This document shows, one piece after another, positions 12,148 to 23,981 of a DNA stretch of 64,000 nucleotides (position 1 is the stretch's first letter; every line of letters starts with the position of its first letter). A model generated the notes under the pieces. That model did not search any database. It worked only from the letters and a program-made list of their open reading frames with translations, and was not told the DNA's origin. This DNA comes from Tetraselmis striata (taxonomy: Eukaryota > Chlorophyta > Chlorodendrophyceae > Chlorodendrales > Chlorodendraceae), in assembly GCA_006384855.1 (NCBI GenBank), contig VCJN01000224.1, forward strand, positions 62,001 to 126,000, written 5' to 3'. Both the position numbers and the translations under genes were made by a program.

Positions 12148-14243
12148 GGGGGGGGGAGGGGGGAGGGGGAGAGAGAACGAGGGAGAGACAGAGGGGCGGG
12201 TGGGGGGTGGAGAGGGAGGGAGGGAAAGAGAGAGAGAGAGAGAGAGACAGAGACAGACAGAGACAGTAACAGAGAGAAGGCGGGGGGGGGGGGGGGGGAG
12301 AGAGAGAGAGAGAAAGAGAGACAGACAGAGAGGGGGGTGAGGGGGAGGAAGAGAGGGGGCAAGAGAGAGAAAGAGAGAGACAGAGGCAGAGAGGGGGGGG
12401 GGGGGGGAGAGGGGGCGAGAGATAGAGAGAGAAAGGGAGAGACAGGGACAGAGACAGAGGGAGAGAGAGAGAGAGAGAGAGAGAGACTGCACATGCAACA
12501 GGAAGGCCACCAGGCAGATCCTGAGAGATCATGACGTGGCTGCACGGCAAAACTGCGCCTCACTGGGTGCACAAATAGAGCGCAATGTCGGTGGCGGCCT
12601 CCCACCCGGTAGTTGCTCGCCGCATGGCGCCCGGCGCCGCCGTCCACGCGGTACGGAGCCGCAGACATGCGCTTGCGGTCGTGCGGGTCCCGCGCAATGT
12701 TGGTCTCCACGCGGCCCTGAGCAAGCGTCGAGCCACGCATCAGGCATCTGCGCCGCCCATCTCTCCTGCCCGTTGACAGGGGCCTCGTGCGACCTGTCAC
12801 GCACGGGCAGCATCCCACGCACCTCCTCCGCCTTGGGCATGCCAAGCGTGATGCTGACGTAAGTCCGCTGCACGGTGCGCTCCTTGAACTGGGTTGCCAG
12901 GCTCTGTGAACGCCGCATGCACAGGTCGCTTGAGGAAGTGCGCGAGGTGGTATCTTCGGCGCATCAGGGACGAGGTGTGCGCCCCCCCCGCCCGCCCCCC
13001 CCCCGGGCCCCGCTGGCCTCATGGGTATATGGGAAGGTGTGAGTCACCTGCAGCGCCGACTCTGTCTTAGCAACCACCAGCAGGCCGCTGGTGCCCTTGT
13101 CCAGGCGGTGCACGATGCCCGGACGGATGATGCCCGCAGAGTCCGGCTGACAGCATGTCGAGTCATCACCCGCCAGCAGCGCCAGATACATTAGGGCATT
13201 GCATCAGCTAGGCGGCGGGCAGCTTATAAATTGGCAGTGACAACAAGCGCTGATGACAGGGCCGCCGGGTCAAAGCCGGGTCGCACAATTACCAAATGAG
13301 TCTGCGTGGACACCGCGTCCTCCTCGTCCTCCTCGCCCATGTCTTCCTCGTCCACCTCGCCCCTGCTAGCATCATATCCGCTTACATTTACACAAACATC
13401 GCAACACGCCCTCCTGTAGTGAGATCGAGGAGTGCAACACCCAATCACACACGCGGTTGGGGGACTTTCCCGTCGTTGCCGACCTCAGCCGTGGGCAAGC
13501 TGCAATGGTTCAGCACGGCGTTAACCAGCGTCCCGCTGTAGTTCCCCGGCGCCGGGTGGGTGACCATCCCAGCTTCCTGCCGCCATAGGCACCCGTATTG
13601 TCAGTTGCGAAATACAAACGCACGGGGAGCTTGCAAGGCACGCAAGCTGGACATAAGCAACAATGGCTTGCCGAAGTGATCTGCCCCCCCCCCCCCCCCC
13701 CCCCCCCCCTTCCCCGGGTGGACCAGTGCAGATCGATACCTTGTTAATGACCAGGAGGTGCTCGTCCTCGAACACGATGTCCAACGGTATGGCCTCCGGC
13801 GCAGCATTGAGCGGTGGCGGCGGCTTAATCCGCACCGCCACCTCGTCACCGGGCCTCACCTTGAAACCCGGCTTGCTGCGTGTGACCCTGTTCACGCTGA
13901 CCAGACCGTCCTTGATGCAGGCCTGCAAGCGCGCCCGCGTGACATCCGGCACGGAGTCGGCCAGGTAGACATCCAAACGCAACTTGTCGTCCGCTGAGCG
14001 CGGCACCGCCAGCTGATATTTCTGCCCAGCAGTGTCGTCAGCCGAAGTCGCGGCCGCCGCGGCTGCCCGCCGTACTACTGTCACGCCTGTTCGTTCCGTC
14101 CTGCCCCAGTCTGTTCGGCTTCTCGGACCTTTCGTAAGTCTTCGAGCGCTTGGAGATGCCGATACGGCTGCGGGAGGGCCGTGGGGTCGGCGTAAAAGCA
14201 ACCTGACGGAGCGGCACGCCACTCCAGCCGCCGCCGCTGCCAT
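10930..14243 (-). CDS. RluA/RluD-family RNA pseudouridine synthase, probably organellar
   Basis: The enzyme isomerises uridine to pseudouridine in RNA. Supported exons are 14243-13740, one starting at 13576, 13146-13048, 12903-12823, 12716-12606, 11400-11324 and 11215-10930. An acidic exon near 13370-13310 ([15 protein letters not shown]) is likely, but its borders are unclear. Residues 1-70 are Ala/Arg-rich and resemble a plastid or mitochondrial transit peptide. An S4-like RNA-binding domain follows ([19 protein letters not shown], then [17 protein letters not shown]). Next are [10 protein letters not shown] and the catalytic motif HRLDKGTSG, whose Asp is the nucleophile. [12 protein letters not shown] and [11 protein letters not shown] then close the fold. 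The C-terminus is complete. A CCAAT box and TATA-like TTTTATC lie about 50-65 bases upstream on the sense strand. Whether the target is rRNA cannot be told from sequence. Confidence 0.85.
11655..12486 (-). repeat. Polypurine-polypyrimidine tract inside an intron
   Basis: About 830 bases are almost pure A/G on the plus strand, as GA dinucleotides, GACA units and G runs of up to about 20. On the transcribed strand this is a C/T tract. A shorter one lies at 11483-11540. Both are inside the 1.2-kb intron between exons ending at 12606 and starting at 11400. Internal units recur, such as GACAGACAGAGAGGGGGAGAGGGGGCGACAG-like blocks at about 11780 and 12085, which suggests expansion by slippage or unequal exchange. 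Confidence 0.9.
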
Positions 14244-15665
14244 TATCGCCTCAAACGCGGCTGCCGGCGCCCCGCAGAGCAGCCTCTACTGTAAGATAAA
14301 ATTGGCCAAGCTGTTTGCTTTAAATAATGCGGATCTATCAAGCTTATAGCTGCGGAGCAGTGGCAGAGTGCTACAGGGGGGGGGGGGGGGGGGGGGGGCG
14401 GTCGTCGGTCGGCATTCGCCATCAAGTCCGATGGCGGTGTGGGGCCTTGGCTTGCGACGGCCTTGCTGCCGACGACGGTCGGCGGACGAGGTGCTACGGT
14501 ACGAGTACCGCCCGCCGTTAGTAGCGAAAATAAATATCGATCCTATTAAAATTTAACAGTCGCTCCGGAAAATCTATACCAGCATTGGGGTACCATTATC
14601 GGTCGTACCGTACGAGCGGCGGTACGAACGGCCGTAGTGATATATAAAAATAGCGACGAAATCATCTATCAAAATGATCGACAACTTCCGGGTCGTTGGC
14701 GCGTGCCGTAATTCCTCCAACAGGCGCGCCGCGCGCGCGTTTCGCTCACGGAAGATAACTTCCGCCTTCCGCCTAGCGCACGTCGCTAGGTCGCTAGGTC
14801 GCTAGGTCGGTGGTGCACACAGATTGTTTTTTTTTGTCCCGTAGCAACTCGGATCCCATGATGAATCTCTATAAGGTACTGGTAGGGCAGCGACAGCCGA
14901 ACGTTTATACCGCGCTCCTCCTATGTGATGTGTAAGGATTACGTTTCATTTAAACATATCATATATGGCTGGCGGGTGGCGATGCCTGGTCGGTGGCTGC
15001 CATGGCAGTTCCCGCCTCTGGTGGCCCATAGCTGGATTTCCGTCTGGATTTCTGTATGGATTTTCTTGAATGTTGCAGCTAGCAGCACATGTAATCACTC
15101 AAACATATCAAGAACGTACAGATCATATCACTATAATAAATCCAAATGTGATATGTCTACATCTAGCTCATGTAATTATATGTCTACATCATTAAATCAC
15201 GTTCATATTCGTTCAAATCTGCGACTGCCCGACAGTAATGTCCGTACACTCCGTAGATTTGAATTATATGCCATAATTATATGCCATATGACGCTCGAGC
15301 AAGGCCAGTCTGGCCGCTAATGAGGATTTATAAATGTTAACCGCTACATGTTGGTCGGATTCTCTGATGACGACTACTATCACCCGCGTGCCAGCATCAG
15401 CATCCTCGTCCCCCCCTGTCACCGTACGGAAATACTTTTTGTTTGATTACTACAGGTATGGCATGCCGCTGTCGCGTGCACGGACATGCCAGAAGCGTCT
15501 GTATCGTGGCAGTGGGTTGTGGAATGTGCTACATGCATACAAATACAGCCGGCCAACCACGCTCAACTCAACCCAGAGCCGAGGTCTCGTCAACATCTGG
15601 GGAGGCGCTCGCAGTTTTGCAAAGGTCATCGTTCACTGTATCGAGCGGCGCCTCTCGCGGCAACG
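14244..15665. other. Intergenic region with a G run and small repeats
   Basis: A G homopolymer lies at about 14378-14398, just upstream of the pseudouridine synthase. GTCGCTAG is repeated three times near 14785-14808. The stretch 14920-15330 is AT-rich, with many ATATG-type words. No gene is supported. The last 200 bases are the probable promoter and 5' UTR of the p25-alpha gene. Confidence 0.5.
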
Positions 15666-18600
15666 ATGGCCGCCACCCGCACGATGGGCGCGACGATTGG
15701 TCGCAAGGCGGTGGCGCCTGTGTTAGGGCCGGACGAATACCTAACCAAAGTAAGCGCCCACCACCATCACAATCCGAGTTCCGAGACTACTGCCCAGGGC
15801 TGCAGCACTGGCCGTCGGGTGGTGCCAATCATACAGCTTGCTGGTGGCCACGCATGCCCTGCGCTACGAAGAAAAGATGTTACGAGCAACGAGGGGGGAG
15901 GGGGGGAGGGGGGCTAGAGTACTCCTAGTGACCTGGCGGATGGATGTTTTCGGATTGCGGCTGACAGGCGGACACGGACGGCAGTGGGGGTGTTTCTCTC
16001 AAGGAGCTGGCGGGGCTGCTGCGGGAAGTCCTGCCCCATGTCTTCGTAAGCACCTCCCCAGTTTCTCCATGCCGACGGGAACTCGCCTGTCGTCCTCTGT
16101 GGACGGGTGTGACGGCGGCCCCTTGCGTGTTGCGATGCCGCAGATTATGATGGAGGCCACTGAGCATCCGGCCTTCCATCCCATTGCATCCTCTTGCCGC
16201 GCAGACTCAGGACGAGAACCGCTTCCAGGCATTTGTGAAGTATGAGATGGAGTTCGCGGACCTGGACAAGGATGGCCTCCTAAACAGGGACGAGTTCTTC
16301 ATGTACTACTACTCCAAGCTCTGCTTCGACCTGCCCCCAAACATTGAGTTGCCAGACGTACGGCCAGCAATAGCTTCCCCCCCCCCCCCCCCCCCCATAT
16401 TGTCCGGAGCTTCCCCGCGATCACCGCTGACATGCGCACCGTGCTCGACATGCATGCCAGCGCCCGAAGAAGCCTGACACCTCATGGCATTTCTCCATGT
16501 TCTCAGGGCTCCCAATCCAATCCCGGCGAGGAGCTATTCAGGTATCGAATGCAGCAATGGCAGGAGGGTGGGACTCAGGGGATATTGATGGGGGCCAGAG
16601 GGGCGCGGGGTGAAGAGGGGCAGGGGTCGTTCGCTGCAGGGGACATCCCAATGCGTTACAGCTGCGCTTGGGATGAGAGCTGACGCCCCCCCCCCCCCCC
16701 CCCCCCCCTTCCACTATTGGGCGGCTACGGCTCCATGCAGGGTGTACACTGCGTTCTGCTCCTACGGCCACAGCAGGTGGTCCGACGAAATGGACTCCAA
16801 GACGTTCATCAAGATGTGCAAGCATGCCACGTGAGCTGCGCCTGTGGCCCAGACCGGCGTCCCTGCATGCTTGGTGGCCCCACCGCCTGGACGCGTATCT
16901 ATCCCACCCTGCTCACCTGGGTGTGCCGTGATCGCTGCACTGCTCCGCAGGCTTGTCGACAAGGTGACCACCATGAAGACAGACTCCAGCAAGCTGACAA
17001 AGCAGAACCTCGACCTCATATTCGCCAAGGTGAAGGCCAAAAGGCTCTCCAAGCGGGAGATGGGCGCCAACAAGATCGACTTCCAGCAGTTCCTTGAGGT
17101 GCTGCCCCCCCCCCCCCCCCCCCCCCTGCGGGACCCTTACCTCCCATCCCCACAGTGTAGCACAAGCTACAGTACGTTGTGGGCTCCGCTGGCTCAGGAG
17201 GCGCTGACAAAAGCATGCCTGGCTGTGCGCAGGTCCTGACGCGGATGGCGCAGCGCAAGAAGGTGGGTGTCAGCCGCATCATCGATCAGATCCTGGACCA
17301 CGGCGCCCCCAAGGTTGGTGGCCATCCCGCATTTCAACTCACGCATGCTTTCCACTTGACACAAGACCCATGCACTGCGCCACGTATAGCTTGACTCCAT
17401 CCCTGGCATGTTGACATTGTCCCCCTCCCCCCCCCCCCCCCCCCCGGTTGCCATTGCAGATGCCGCTGGACTTAATGGGGTTCTTTGAGGTGCTCGACAC
17501 CCGGCTGGACACCCCGGCTGTGAGTCCCCAGCCTCTACCTCTGCATTACCAGCCGCAGCCGCGCGGCCCATCCGCAGGATTTAAGGGCTGAGTCAATCAG
17601 CATGCGCCCCCTCACGCTGCAGGGCCTCTCGACCATGCGCACCACCAAGAGAAACTCTGCGCCGGGCAGCCCTGCGGTAAGAGCCCGCACCTTCCTGCGC
17701 CAAGGCTTGCGGCTTGCGGCCGCTGCATGGGACACGTGTGCCGTCTCACGGGACCGGCGCTGAAATGAACCCCCTTCCAATGCTGGTTCAGGGCCAGTCT
17801 ACCCCACGCACACCCGGCTCGCCGGCGGCGCAGCCGGGAAGCCCCTTTGTGAGACCCGATGCCCGCCCACGCGCGCTCGCACTCCACTTGCGCCCCGCGC
17901 ATGCCAATGTGCATGTCAGTCCCAATGCCTGCAGAACGCCAACGCTATCGCCGTCGCCAACGTCAACAACGCTTTCCATGCGAATGCCCCTGCCGTTCCC
18001 AATGCTCATCTCACCATCCCTGCCACGCGCCGCTGCCAGTTGCCAGCGGTGCTCAGCCAGGCTGACGGACCGCCTTGGTTCCGTTATTGCGCCAGGGCGG
18101 GTCCCCGATGCGCACCAGCATGAAGGGCCAACCGGTGGAGGTATACAAGGTGTCCATGCCTGGGCGCAGCTGGGTGCGCAACATGGTCACCGACTTCATT
18201 GACTGGGCGCCCAAGGACGACTCAGGCATCACCGTGCGCGACTCCCTGAGCAAGAGCGGCATCTGGCAGGTGGGTGGGGCCCCGTCGCTGGAAGGACGGC
18301 CCGCGCCGCGCCCCTACAATAGAGGCTCCGTGCCTGACGGGCGCCGCTCCCCTGTTGGCAGGGTGGGATGACCTTCCGCGGCGGCGCCATCCCCAGCGAC
18401 GAAGCCTGCCACTCCCCGGTGGCCACCTTCACGCCTCCGCGCCCCAAGCCAGGGCCCGGCACAGCCAAAGACCGCATTGAGACGATTCCCTGGTGGACGG
18501 CGCGCAACATGTGGTGGGATGAGATGCTGCCAGAGCTCAAGGTCCCCCCACCCTCCCTCCCCCACCCCCAATTGTCGTGCTTCATTTGCATGCCTGGCCA

Positions 18601-21584
18601 ACTGCACATGGCGGCAAGAAATCTCACTCCATCGGGAGAGGCGGGGGGGGGGGGGGGGGGGGGGGGGTGAGAGAGAGAGGGAGAGAGACCTGACATGGAG
18701 CAGTGGGTGGTTGAAGGGCATCACAGCATGCCAGGTGGGTAAACAGCCAAGCCCTAAGTCAGTCGCAGTATATCTGCGGATGGAATGCTCGGAGCCGGTT
18801 ACACGTTACCCAATAGTTAGACGTTACCGGCATTGTGTCCTGCTACTGTATCATGCCAGCCTCGTGCGTCACTCGCCGCTGAATTGGCTATCTGCGACAC
18901 AGCATCTCGCGCAGTGGCACGGCTCTTGGCGTTTAGTGCGGAAGGTGTATGGGATACGAGCACCCTCGACCGCCGAAGTCCCGGTAACGGCGCGCCCACG
19001 TTTAGATGCGCCTCTCCCTATGTCTGCTAATCAACCGAGCGAGCCAACGGGGATGCAGGCGTAGATATCAAGCGCAGCGCGGAAACAACCGCGTTCTGGA
19101 GTGAATGTCCGGAGCTCTTCATCCGCCGGGTGAACCCTCACCAGTGTCCGGGCCTGAGCGACGGCGGTTGTGGCTTGTGTTGGCGGCGCAGGACATCTTC
19201 ATGGCGTACAACCAGAGCCAGGCGCCGCCCACGCTGCACGACATGCAGGGGCAGACGTTCACGCAGATGTGCGTGGACGCCGGCCTGGTGTGCAAGGCGC
19301 GGATGAAGCCGGGCGACGCCATGGACATCTTCAAGAAGGTGCAGCTGCTTGTCCCCCCCCCCCCCCCCCCCCGGCCCCCAAACCCCCGGCCCAGCCCGTG
19401 CCGCTGTGTCTCTTCATGAGGTGGGTTTGGGGGGGGGGGGAGCGCGGCATGATGTCAGCTTGGCTCAGCACTAATTTAGCCCCTGACCTTCGCCTGTTCC
19501 CTTTCGCAGGTGCAGGGTGGCCGAGCCAAGCCGCAGCGCAAGGTGCCGGGCAATCCGGGCAAGAAGGTGCCCGTCCCGCGCGCCACCGTGGACATCAACC
19601 AGTTTGTCCAGTGCCTCCGGGAGGTGCACCCCTCCCTCCCCTCACAGCCCTCACAGCCCCTCCCCCCCCCCCCCCCCGGCATCCTACCAGCATATCTGCC
19701 TGCAACAAGTGAGAGCAAAGACACACCGGAAAGGTACTCAGATGACGGCTTGCCTGCACATGGTCGCCATGCCCCCTGACCTGCCCGCGAATGCGGCTCT
19801 GCTGTCTGGCCCCATAGGTCGCCAACTTCTCAAGGATTTCCATGAATGAGGTCAGTCTCCCTCTCATGAAGGACCCCTCCCCCCCCCCCCCCCCCCCAAC
19901 ACCCATCTCCACCACCACCGATGACACCGAAGCTCCAGCAGCGGACTGCCCCAGCACATTCCTAGCCAGCATCGGCAGCGGGCGTGTGTTTATCCCGGCG
20001 GTACATGACGCGCTGCCCGCATGCCCCGGTGTGCCGCAGGTGTGCGAGAAGGTGCTCATAGCGGGAGCGCCGCGCCCGGATGGCTACGCGCCGCCACCGC
20101 CGCAGACGCCGCCGATGCGAAGCCCGGCGCCCGGGCCCCCAAGCAGTCACCGGCCCTCCTCCGCGGGCAGCGCCTCGTCCAAGGGCAGCCGGGCGCCGTC
20201 CCGCAAAAAGAAAGGCAGCCCCGTGTCCGGCGGCACCCCGAAGCAGTCCCACAAAGACCGCCCCTCGGCCGGTGGCAGCCCAGTGCCGTCCATGGGGAAC
20301 CTGGGCCAGCGCCTGGCGATGGGCCACTACGACGGGCGCTATGCCAACAACGGTGGCGTGGCGGAGAGCGTGGAGAGCTTGGGCACCGCCGGCAGCGGTG
20401 GCAAGCCGGGCAGCACCGCGGGGGAGGCGGCGGAGGGCGGCGCACCGACGCCGCGGCGGACGGACTTCAGCGGCGAGTTAGACGACGGCGGCGTGCCGGA
20501 GGAGGCCGAGACGAGCGCGGAGCGCAGCGGCGATGTGGCGGCCGCCATGGCTGGCTTGCGCGGCAGCAGCCGGCACAGCAGCCGGCGCAGCAGCCGCCTT
20601 GGTGAGGCCGCTGGTATCAGCAGGATGGCCAGCGGGGAGATGGCATCGGAGCCAGCCCTGACGGCCAGCAAGGAGGTGAGCCAGGAGATGCCAGCGGACC
20701 TCGGTAAGGCTGCCAGCAAGGAGGCGAGCCAGGAGATCAGCAGCGCCCCTGCCGCTAAGCCAGAGAAGTCCACAAGCCAGGAGATCGCCGCTGAGCCGGC
20801 CAATACAGCCGTGAGCAGAGAGGCGAGCCGGCGCAGCAGCCATGCTACCGAACATGGCAGTGCCAGCCGGAGGGTCAGTCACGACGTGGCGATGCCACCT
20901 GCCAAAGCGGCCAGCAAGGAGGTGAGCCAGGAGATGCCAGCGGATCTCAGTAAGGCTGCCAGCAAGGAGGCAAGCCAGGAGATCAGCAGCGCCCCTGCCG
21001 CTAAGCCAGAGAAGTCCACAAGCCAGGAGATCGCCGATGAGCCGGCCAATGCAGGCGTGAGCAGAGAGGCGAGCCGGCGCAGCAGCCATGCTACCGAACA
21101 TGGCAGTGCCAGCCGGAGGGTCAGTCACGACATGGCGATGCCACCTGCCAAAGCGGACAGCAAGGAGGCGAGCCAGGAGATGCCAGCGGATCTCGGTAAG
21201 GCTGCCAGCAAGGAGGCAAGCCAGGAGATCAGCAGCGCCCCTGCCGCTAAGCCAGAGAAGTCCACAAGCCAGGAGATCGCCGCTGAGCCGGCCAATGCAG
21301 GCGTGAGCAGAGAGGCGAGCCGGCGCAGCAGCCATGCTACCGAACATGGCAGTGCCAGCCGGAGGGTCAGTCACGACATGGCGATGCCACCTGCCAAAGC
21401 GGACAGCAAGGAGGCGAGCCCGTTCGTGTCCGGAGCGATGGACCTCAGCCAGGGCTCCTCCGCCATGGAGCTGCCTGCGGGGCGGTCCAGCATGTCGGCA
21501 GTAGAGGCCCCCGATGACGTGAGCGTGGAGGGAGGGGATGAGGCAATGCCGGAGGACGACAGCTCGAGCAAGGACGGCTTTTAA
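15666..21584 (+). CDS. EF-hand protein with two p25-alpha (TPPP-like) domains and repeat tail
   Basis: Exons in phase: 15666-15749, 15968-16045, 16205-16357, 16507-16541, 16741-16830, 16951-17098, 17233-17313, 17460-17519, 17623-17676, 17792-17848, 18096-18269, 18362-18541, 19192-19338, 19510-19623, 19817-19849 and 20040-21584 (1011 codons). A further exon at 17935-18060 is possible. EF-hand loops are seen at DTDGSGGVSLKEL and DLDKDGLLNRDEF. The first p25-alpha core starts YTAFCSYGHSRWSDEMDSK and includes TFIKMCK and a KIDFQQFLEVL end. The second is DIFMAYNQSQ...TFTQMCVDAGLV...VDINQFVQCLREV. The tail from about residue 500 is Ser/Ala/Glu-rich and contains an 82-residue tandem repeat. p25-alpha proteins bind and bundle microtubules and track with cilia, so a microtubular or flagellar role is inferred. 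Calcium binding is predicted from the loops. Confidence 0.85.
20664..21401 (+). repeat. Three tandem 246-bp units (82-residue protein repeat)
   Basis: Units start at 20664, 20910 and 21156, and a fourth partial unit starts at 21402. Each encodes about SKE(V/A)SQEMPADL, then KAASKEASQEISSAP and a SREASRRSSHATEHG segment. Copies differ at only a few bases, so the expansion is recent or homogenised. The unit length is a multiple of three and the frame is kept. The content is rich in SxE and RRxS motifs that look like phosphorylation sites. Confidence 0.95.
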
Positions 21585-21689
21585 GCTGCACTGGTTGCGG
21601 CACAGAGCGGCGTTGCGGCCGTTTTGGTGCACCTCCGGGAAGGCAGCACCGCTGAGGGCGGGCAGCATGACGCCATAGGGCTTACCTCA

Positions 21690-21694
21690 TGTAA
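21690..21694 (+). terminator. TGTAA poly(A) signal of the p25-alpha gene
   Basis: TGTAAA lies about 105 bases after the stop codon. Confidence 0.55.
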
Positions 21695-22343
21695 ATTGAC
21701 GTTATTTTCAGACTTCAAGGTCAATGCCCCCTCCCCCCCCCCCGCCCTGGGGCCGCTTTTTCACTTGTTATGCGAGCCCTGAGTATATACATGTTATAAA
21801 ACTTAAACAATATGACAGTTTGGCATACAAGTGAGATTTATAATTGGGTTTGCGGCTCGATGAAATGATGAAGTCATTGCAGCAATGCGGCGGAGTATCC
21901 GTTTGGTATTCGTGGTTTATTCTGATGTATTTCAAGATAAATGTCGCTGTACTCTTTTTGCGGGGGCCAAACACTCAGAAGGGATTGTATGTACCGCATA
22001 AATTATAATCCAGAGCGTGGTTACGGTGAGAGTCCCATCAGCACAGCGCAGCCGTGCTTACTACCCGCCAGCGAATTCAACAGGCAATGATCCAGCTCTC
22101 CCAGCCAGAAAGCAGCGGGCGGACCCTATTAACGTGTATATTTAGTTAACGACTGTACTTGATTATTCCGGGCAGTCTTGGTGATGTCGCCATCCCTGTG
22201 GCGGGTTGTCGTTTTGGTCGCTACGACCGCACTACCAAGCGCACCACAATCCTCATGCTTATTGCAATGACATGCTGCACAGCAGGAGCTCGACGAGTAT
22301 TAAATACAACTGGAGAGGGAGCCGGTCATTACTATATATTTCC

Positions 22344-22508
22344 CCATTTTCACGAGAGTGATGGAAGTGCGCTGTCTGCAGCCAGGCCCCCGAATGCATA
22401 TACTGTGGGACAGGCAGGCAACCCTGTGAGGCGAGAATGTCCTTCTCGCGGGCAACCGGGGGCCTGGCTGCAGACAGCGCACTTCTATCACTACCCTCTC
22501 ATGAATGG
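22344..22508. repeat. Internal hairpin of the foldback element
   Basis: Arm 22344-22391 pairs with arm 22458-22508; both contain the GGCCTGGCTGCAGACAGCGC sequence or its complement. A 66-base spacer separates them. Confidence 0.8.
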
Positions 22509-22970
22509 AGAAATAGTAACGACCAGCTCCCTCTCCATTTGTGCTTGGTACTCGTCGACACGGCGCATGTACCGGGCGGATAGGCGTACATTTTTATTCC
22601 ACGTCCGTGATAAATCCGTAATGTATTCATGTTTGCTATTGAAATAGAAGTTCGTTGTGCCAACTTGTGGAATTATAGGTATTGACACGTTTAGTTCATA
22701 TACTGTGGGACAGGCAGGCAACCTTGTGAGGCGAGAATGTCCTTCTCGTGAGCAATCGGGGGCCTGGCTGCAGACACGACTTCTATCACTACCCTCTCAT
22801 GAATGGAGAAATAGTGCTTAATACTCGTCGACACGGCGCACGCACCGGGCAGATAGGCGTACATTTTCATTCCATGTCCGTGATAAATCCGTAACGTATT
22901 CCGTATTTGCTACTGAAATAGAAGTTCGTTGTGCCAACTTGTGGAATTATAGGTATTGACACGTTTAGTT
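22397..22970. repeat. Direct tandem duplication inside the foldback element
   Basis: Copy 1 is 22397-22696 and copy 2 is 22697-22970, both starting CATATACTGTGGGACAGGC. Copy 2 has small deletions. A third truncated start, CATATACG, follows at 22971. Confidence 0.85.
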
Positions 22971-23223
22971 CATATACGCCGTGTACAACATCATTCACCC
23001 CTTCAATTTTCCAGGTTTAGCCTTCCCGATTTGCATAGGGGCAGTTTATATCGATTTCGGATCCTTGGGTGTAAGTATGAAAAGCACTATTATATGCCTA
23101 TTACGTACGCTGTGCAACTCCTGCTGTGCAGGATGTCATTGCAATAAGCATGAGGACGGTTGTGCGCGCTTGGTAGTGCTGCCGTAGCGATGTGAACGAC
23201 AACCCGCCACAGGGATGGCGACA

Positions 23224-23981
23224 TCACCAAGACTGTCCGGAATAATCAATCACAGTCAGCAACTGCCAACGATGCAGATGTAGTGGGCATGGGGAATTTG
23301 TAAAGAGGTCGACGACGACGGTGGCGGGGCGCAGCGGGATATTGAGTACTTTATCGACAGGCTTTGGGAAGCGAGCGTAGTGAGACTTTTCGGACCGACT
23401 GGCTCGAGTAGCGGTTAAATAGCTCCGAAACCATAAAATCCGCCCCTTGCCAGCAGCTTCGCACAACCGTACTGCGAATTCTGCGCTGTAGTGGGTGTTT
23501 TTGGCGCACTTGGCGGCATATATGTTGAACAGCCTAGCCCGAGCCCGCGCCAGCGTTGGCAGCTTGGCCCAGCAAAGCGGTGGCACATGCGCGCGTAGAA
23601 TAGGCTCCCGGATTAAATGTGCCTCTTTTTCCTCCAAGAATGGTGCTGCTGCGGTGGAAAATTATAAAATTCCAGTAATTTTTTTGTGTCGTCATCAAAA
23701 TAACAGCGGTAAACTGGTACGGCACGCACTGCGAAACGCATAAGCGCGCCACACTCGAATTGAGCCCAAATCCCTTCAACAGATTCGGAGGTGGAGGGGG
23801 GTGGAAGGATCATAGGAAGCATAGCACAATCCTCCGTTGCCGCTCTGCCGAGAAAACACTCCAAACAAGTGAGGCATGTGCATCCAATAACACTTCGCAA
23901 TTGGAGGGAGCATGCGCCAGATCGATGAGTACACACGCGATGGTTCAGATTAAGGGATACACATTCACGGCACGATTGCAA
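23224..23981 (-). other. Overlapping minus-strand frames, possible decayed transposase
   Basis: Frames of 137 and 122 residues overlap out of register. The longer contains KCAKNTHYSAEFAVRLCEA, an AGKGRILWFRSY segment and a run of residues before a Cys-Pro. This loosely recalls the C-terminal part of some DDE or RNase H-like transposases, where a YRAEF-type helix precedes a Cys-rich end. It sits beside the foldback element and overlaps its right end. The call is tentative; it may be only chance reading frame. Confidence 0.2.

Larger units (their letters stand above)
22150..23257. mobile_element. Foldback/MITE-like DNA element with ~140-bp terminal inverted repeats
   Basis: The left end (22150-22293) and the right end (23123-23257) are inverted copies of one another with few mismatches. 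Both begin GACTGT, continue through GATTATTCCGG and CAGTCTTGGTGATGTCGCC, and end at GCACAGCAGGAG. No transposase is encoded between them, so the element is non-autonomous. I found no certain target-site duplication. The inside holds two direct copies of a ~300-bp unit and a hairpin. Confidence 0.85.

Noticed and set aside
11418-13022. Very long minus-strand Ser/Leu/Pro frames (up to 534 residues)
   Set aside because: They are translations of a CT/C simple-sequence tract within an intron and read open in all frames.
13683-13710. C run as an assembly gap filler
   Set aside because: Similar runs occur at many introns with varied length and flanks, so they look genomic, though exact lengths are not to be trusted.
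17935-18060. Extra Ala/Asn-rich exon in the p25-alpha gene
   Set aside because: It can be joined in phase only with a GC donor and is low-complexity; left out of the model but kept as possible.
20664-21401. CRISPR-like regular repeats
   Set aside because: Units are 246 bp with no spacers, in a eukaryotic coding exon.
20478-21668. 396-residue minus-strand frame
   Set aside because: It is the antisense of the repetitive coding exon of the p25-alpha gene; its repeats merely mirror the 246-bp units.
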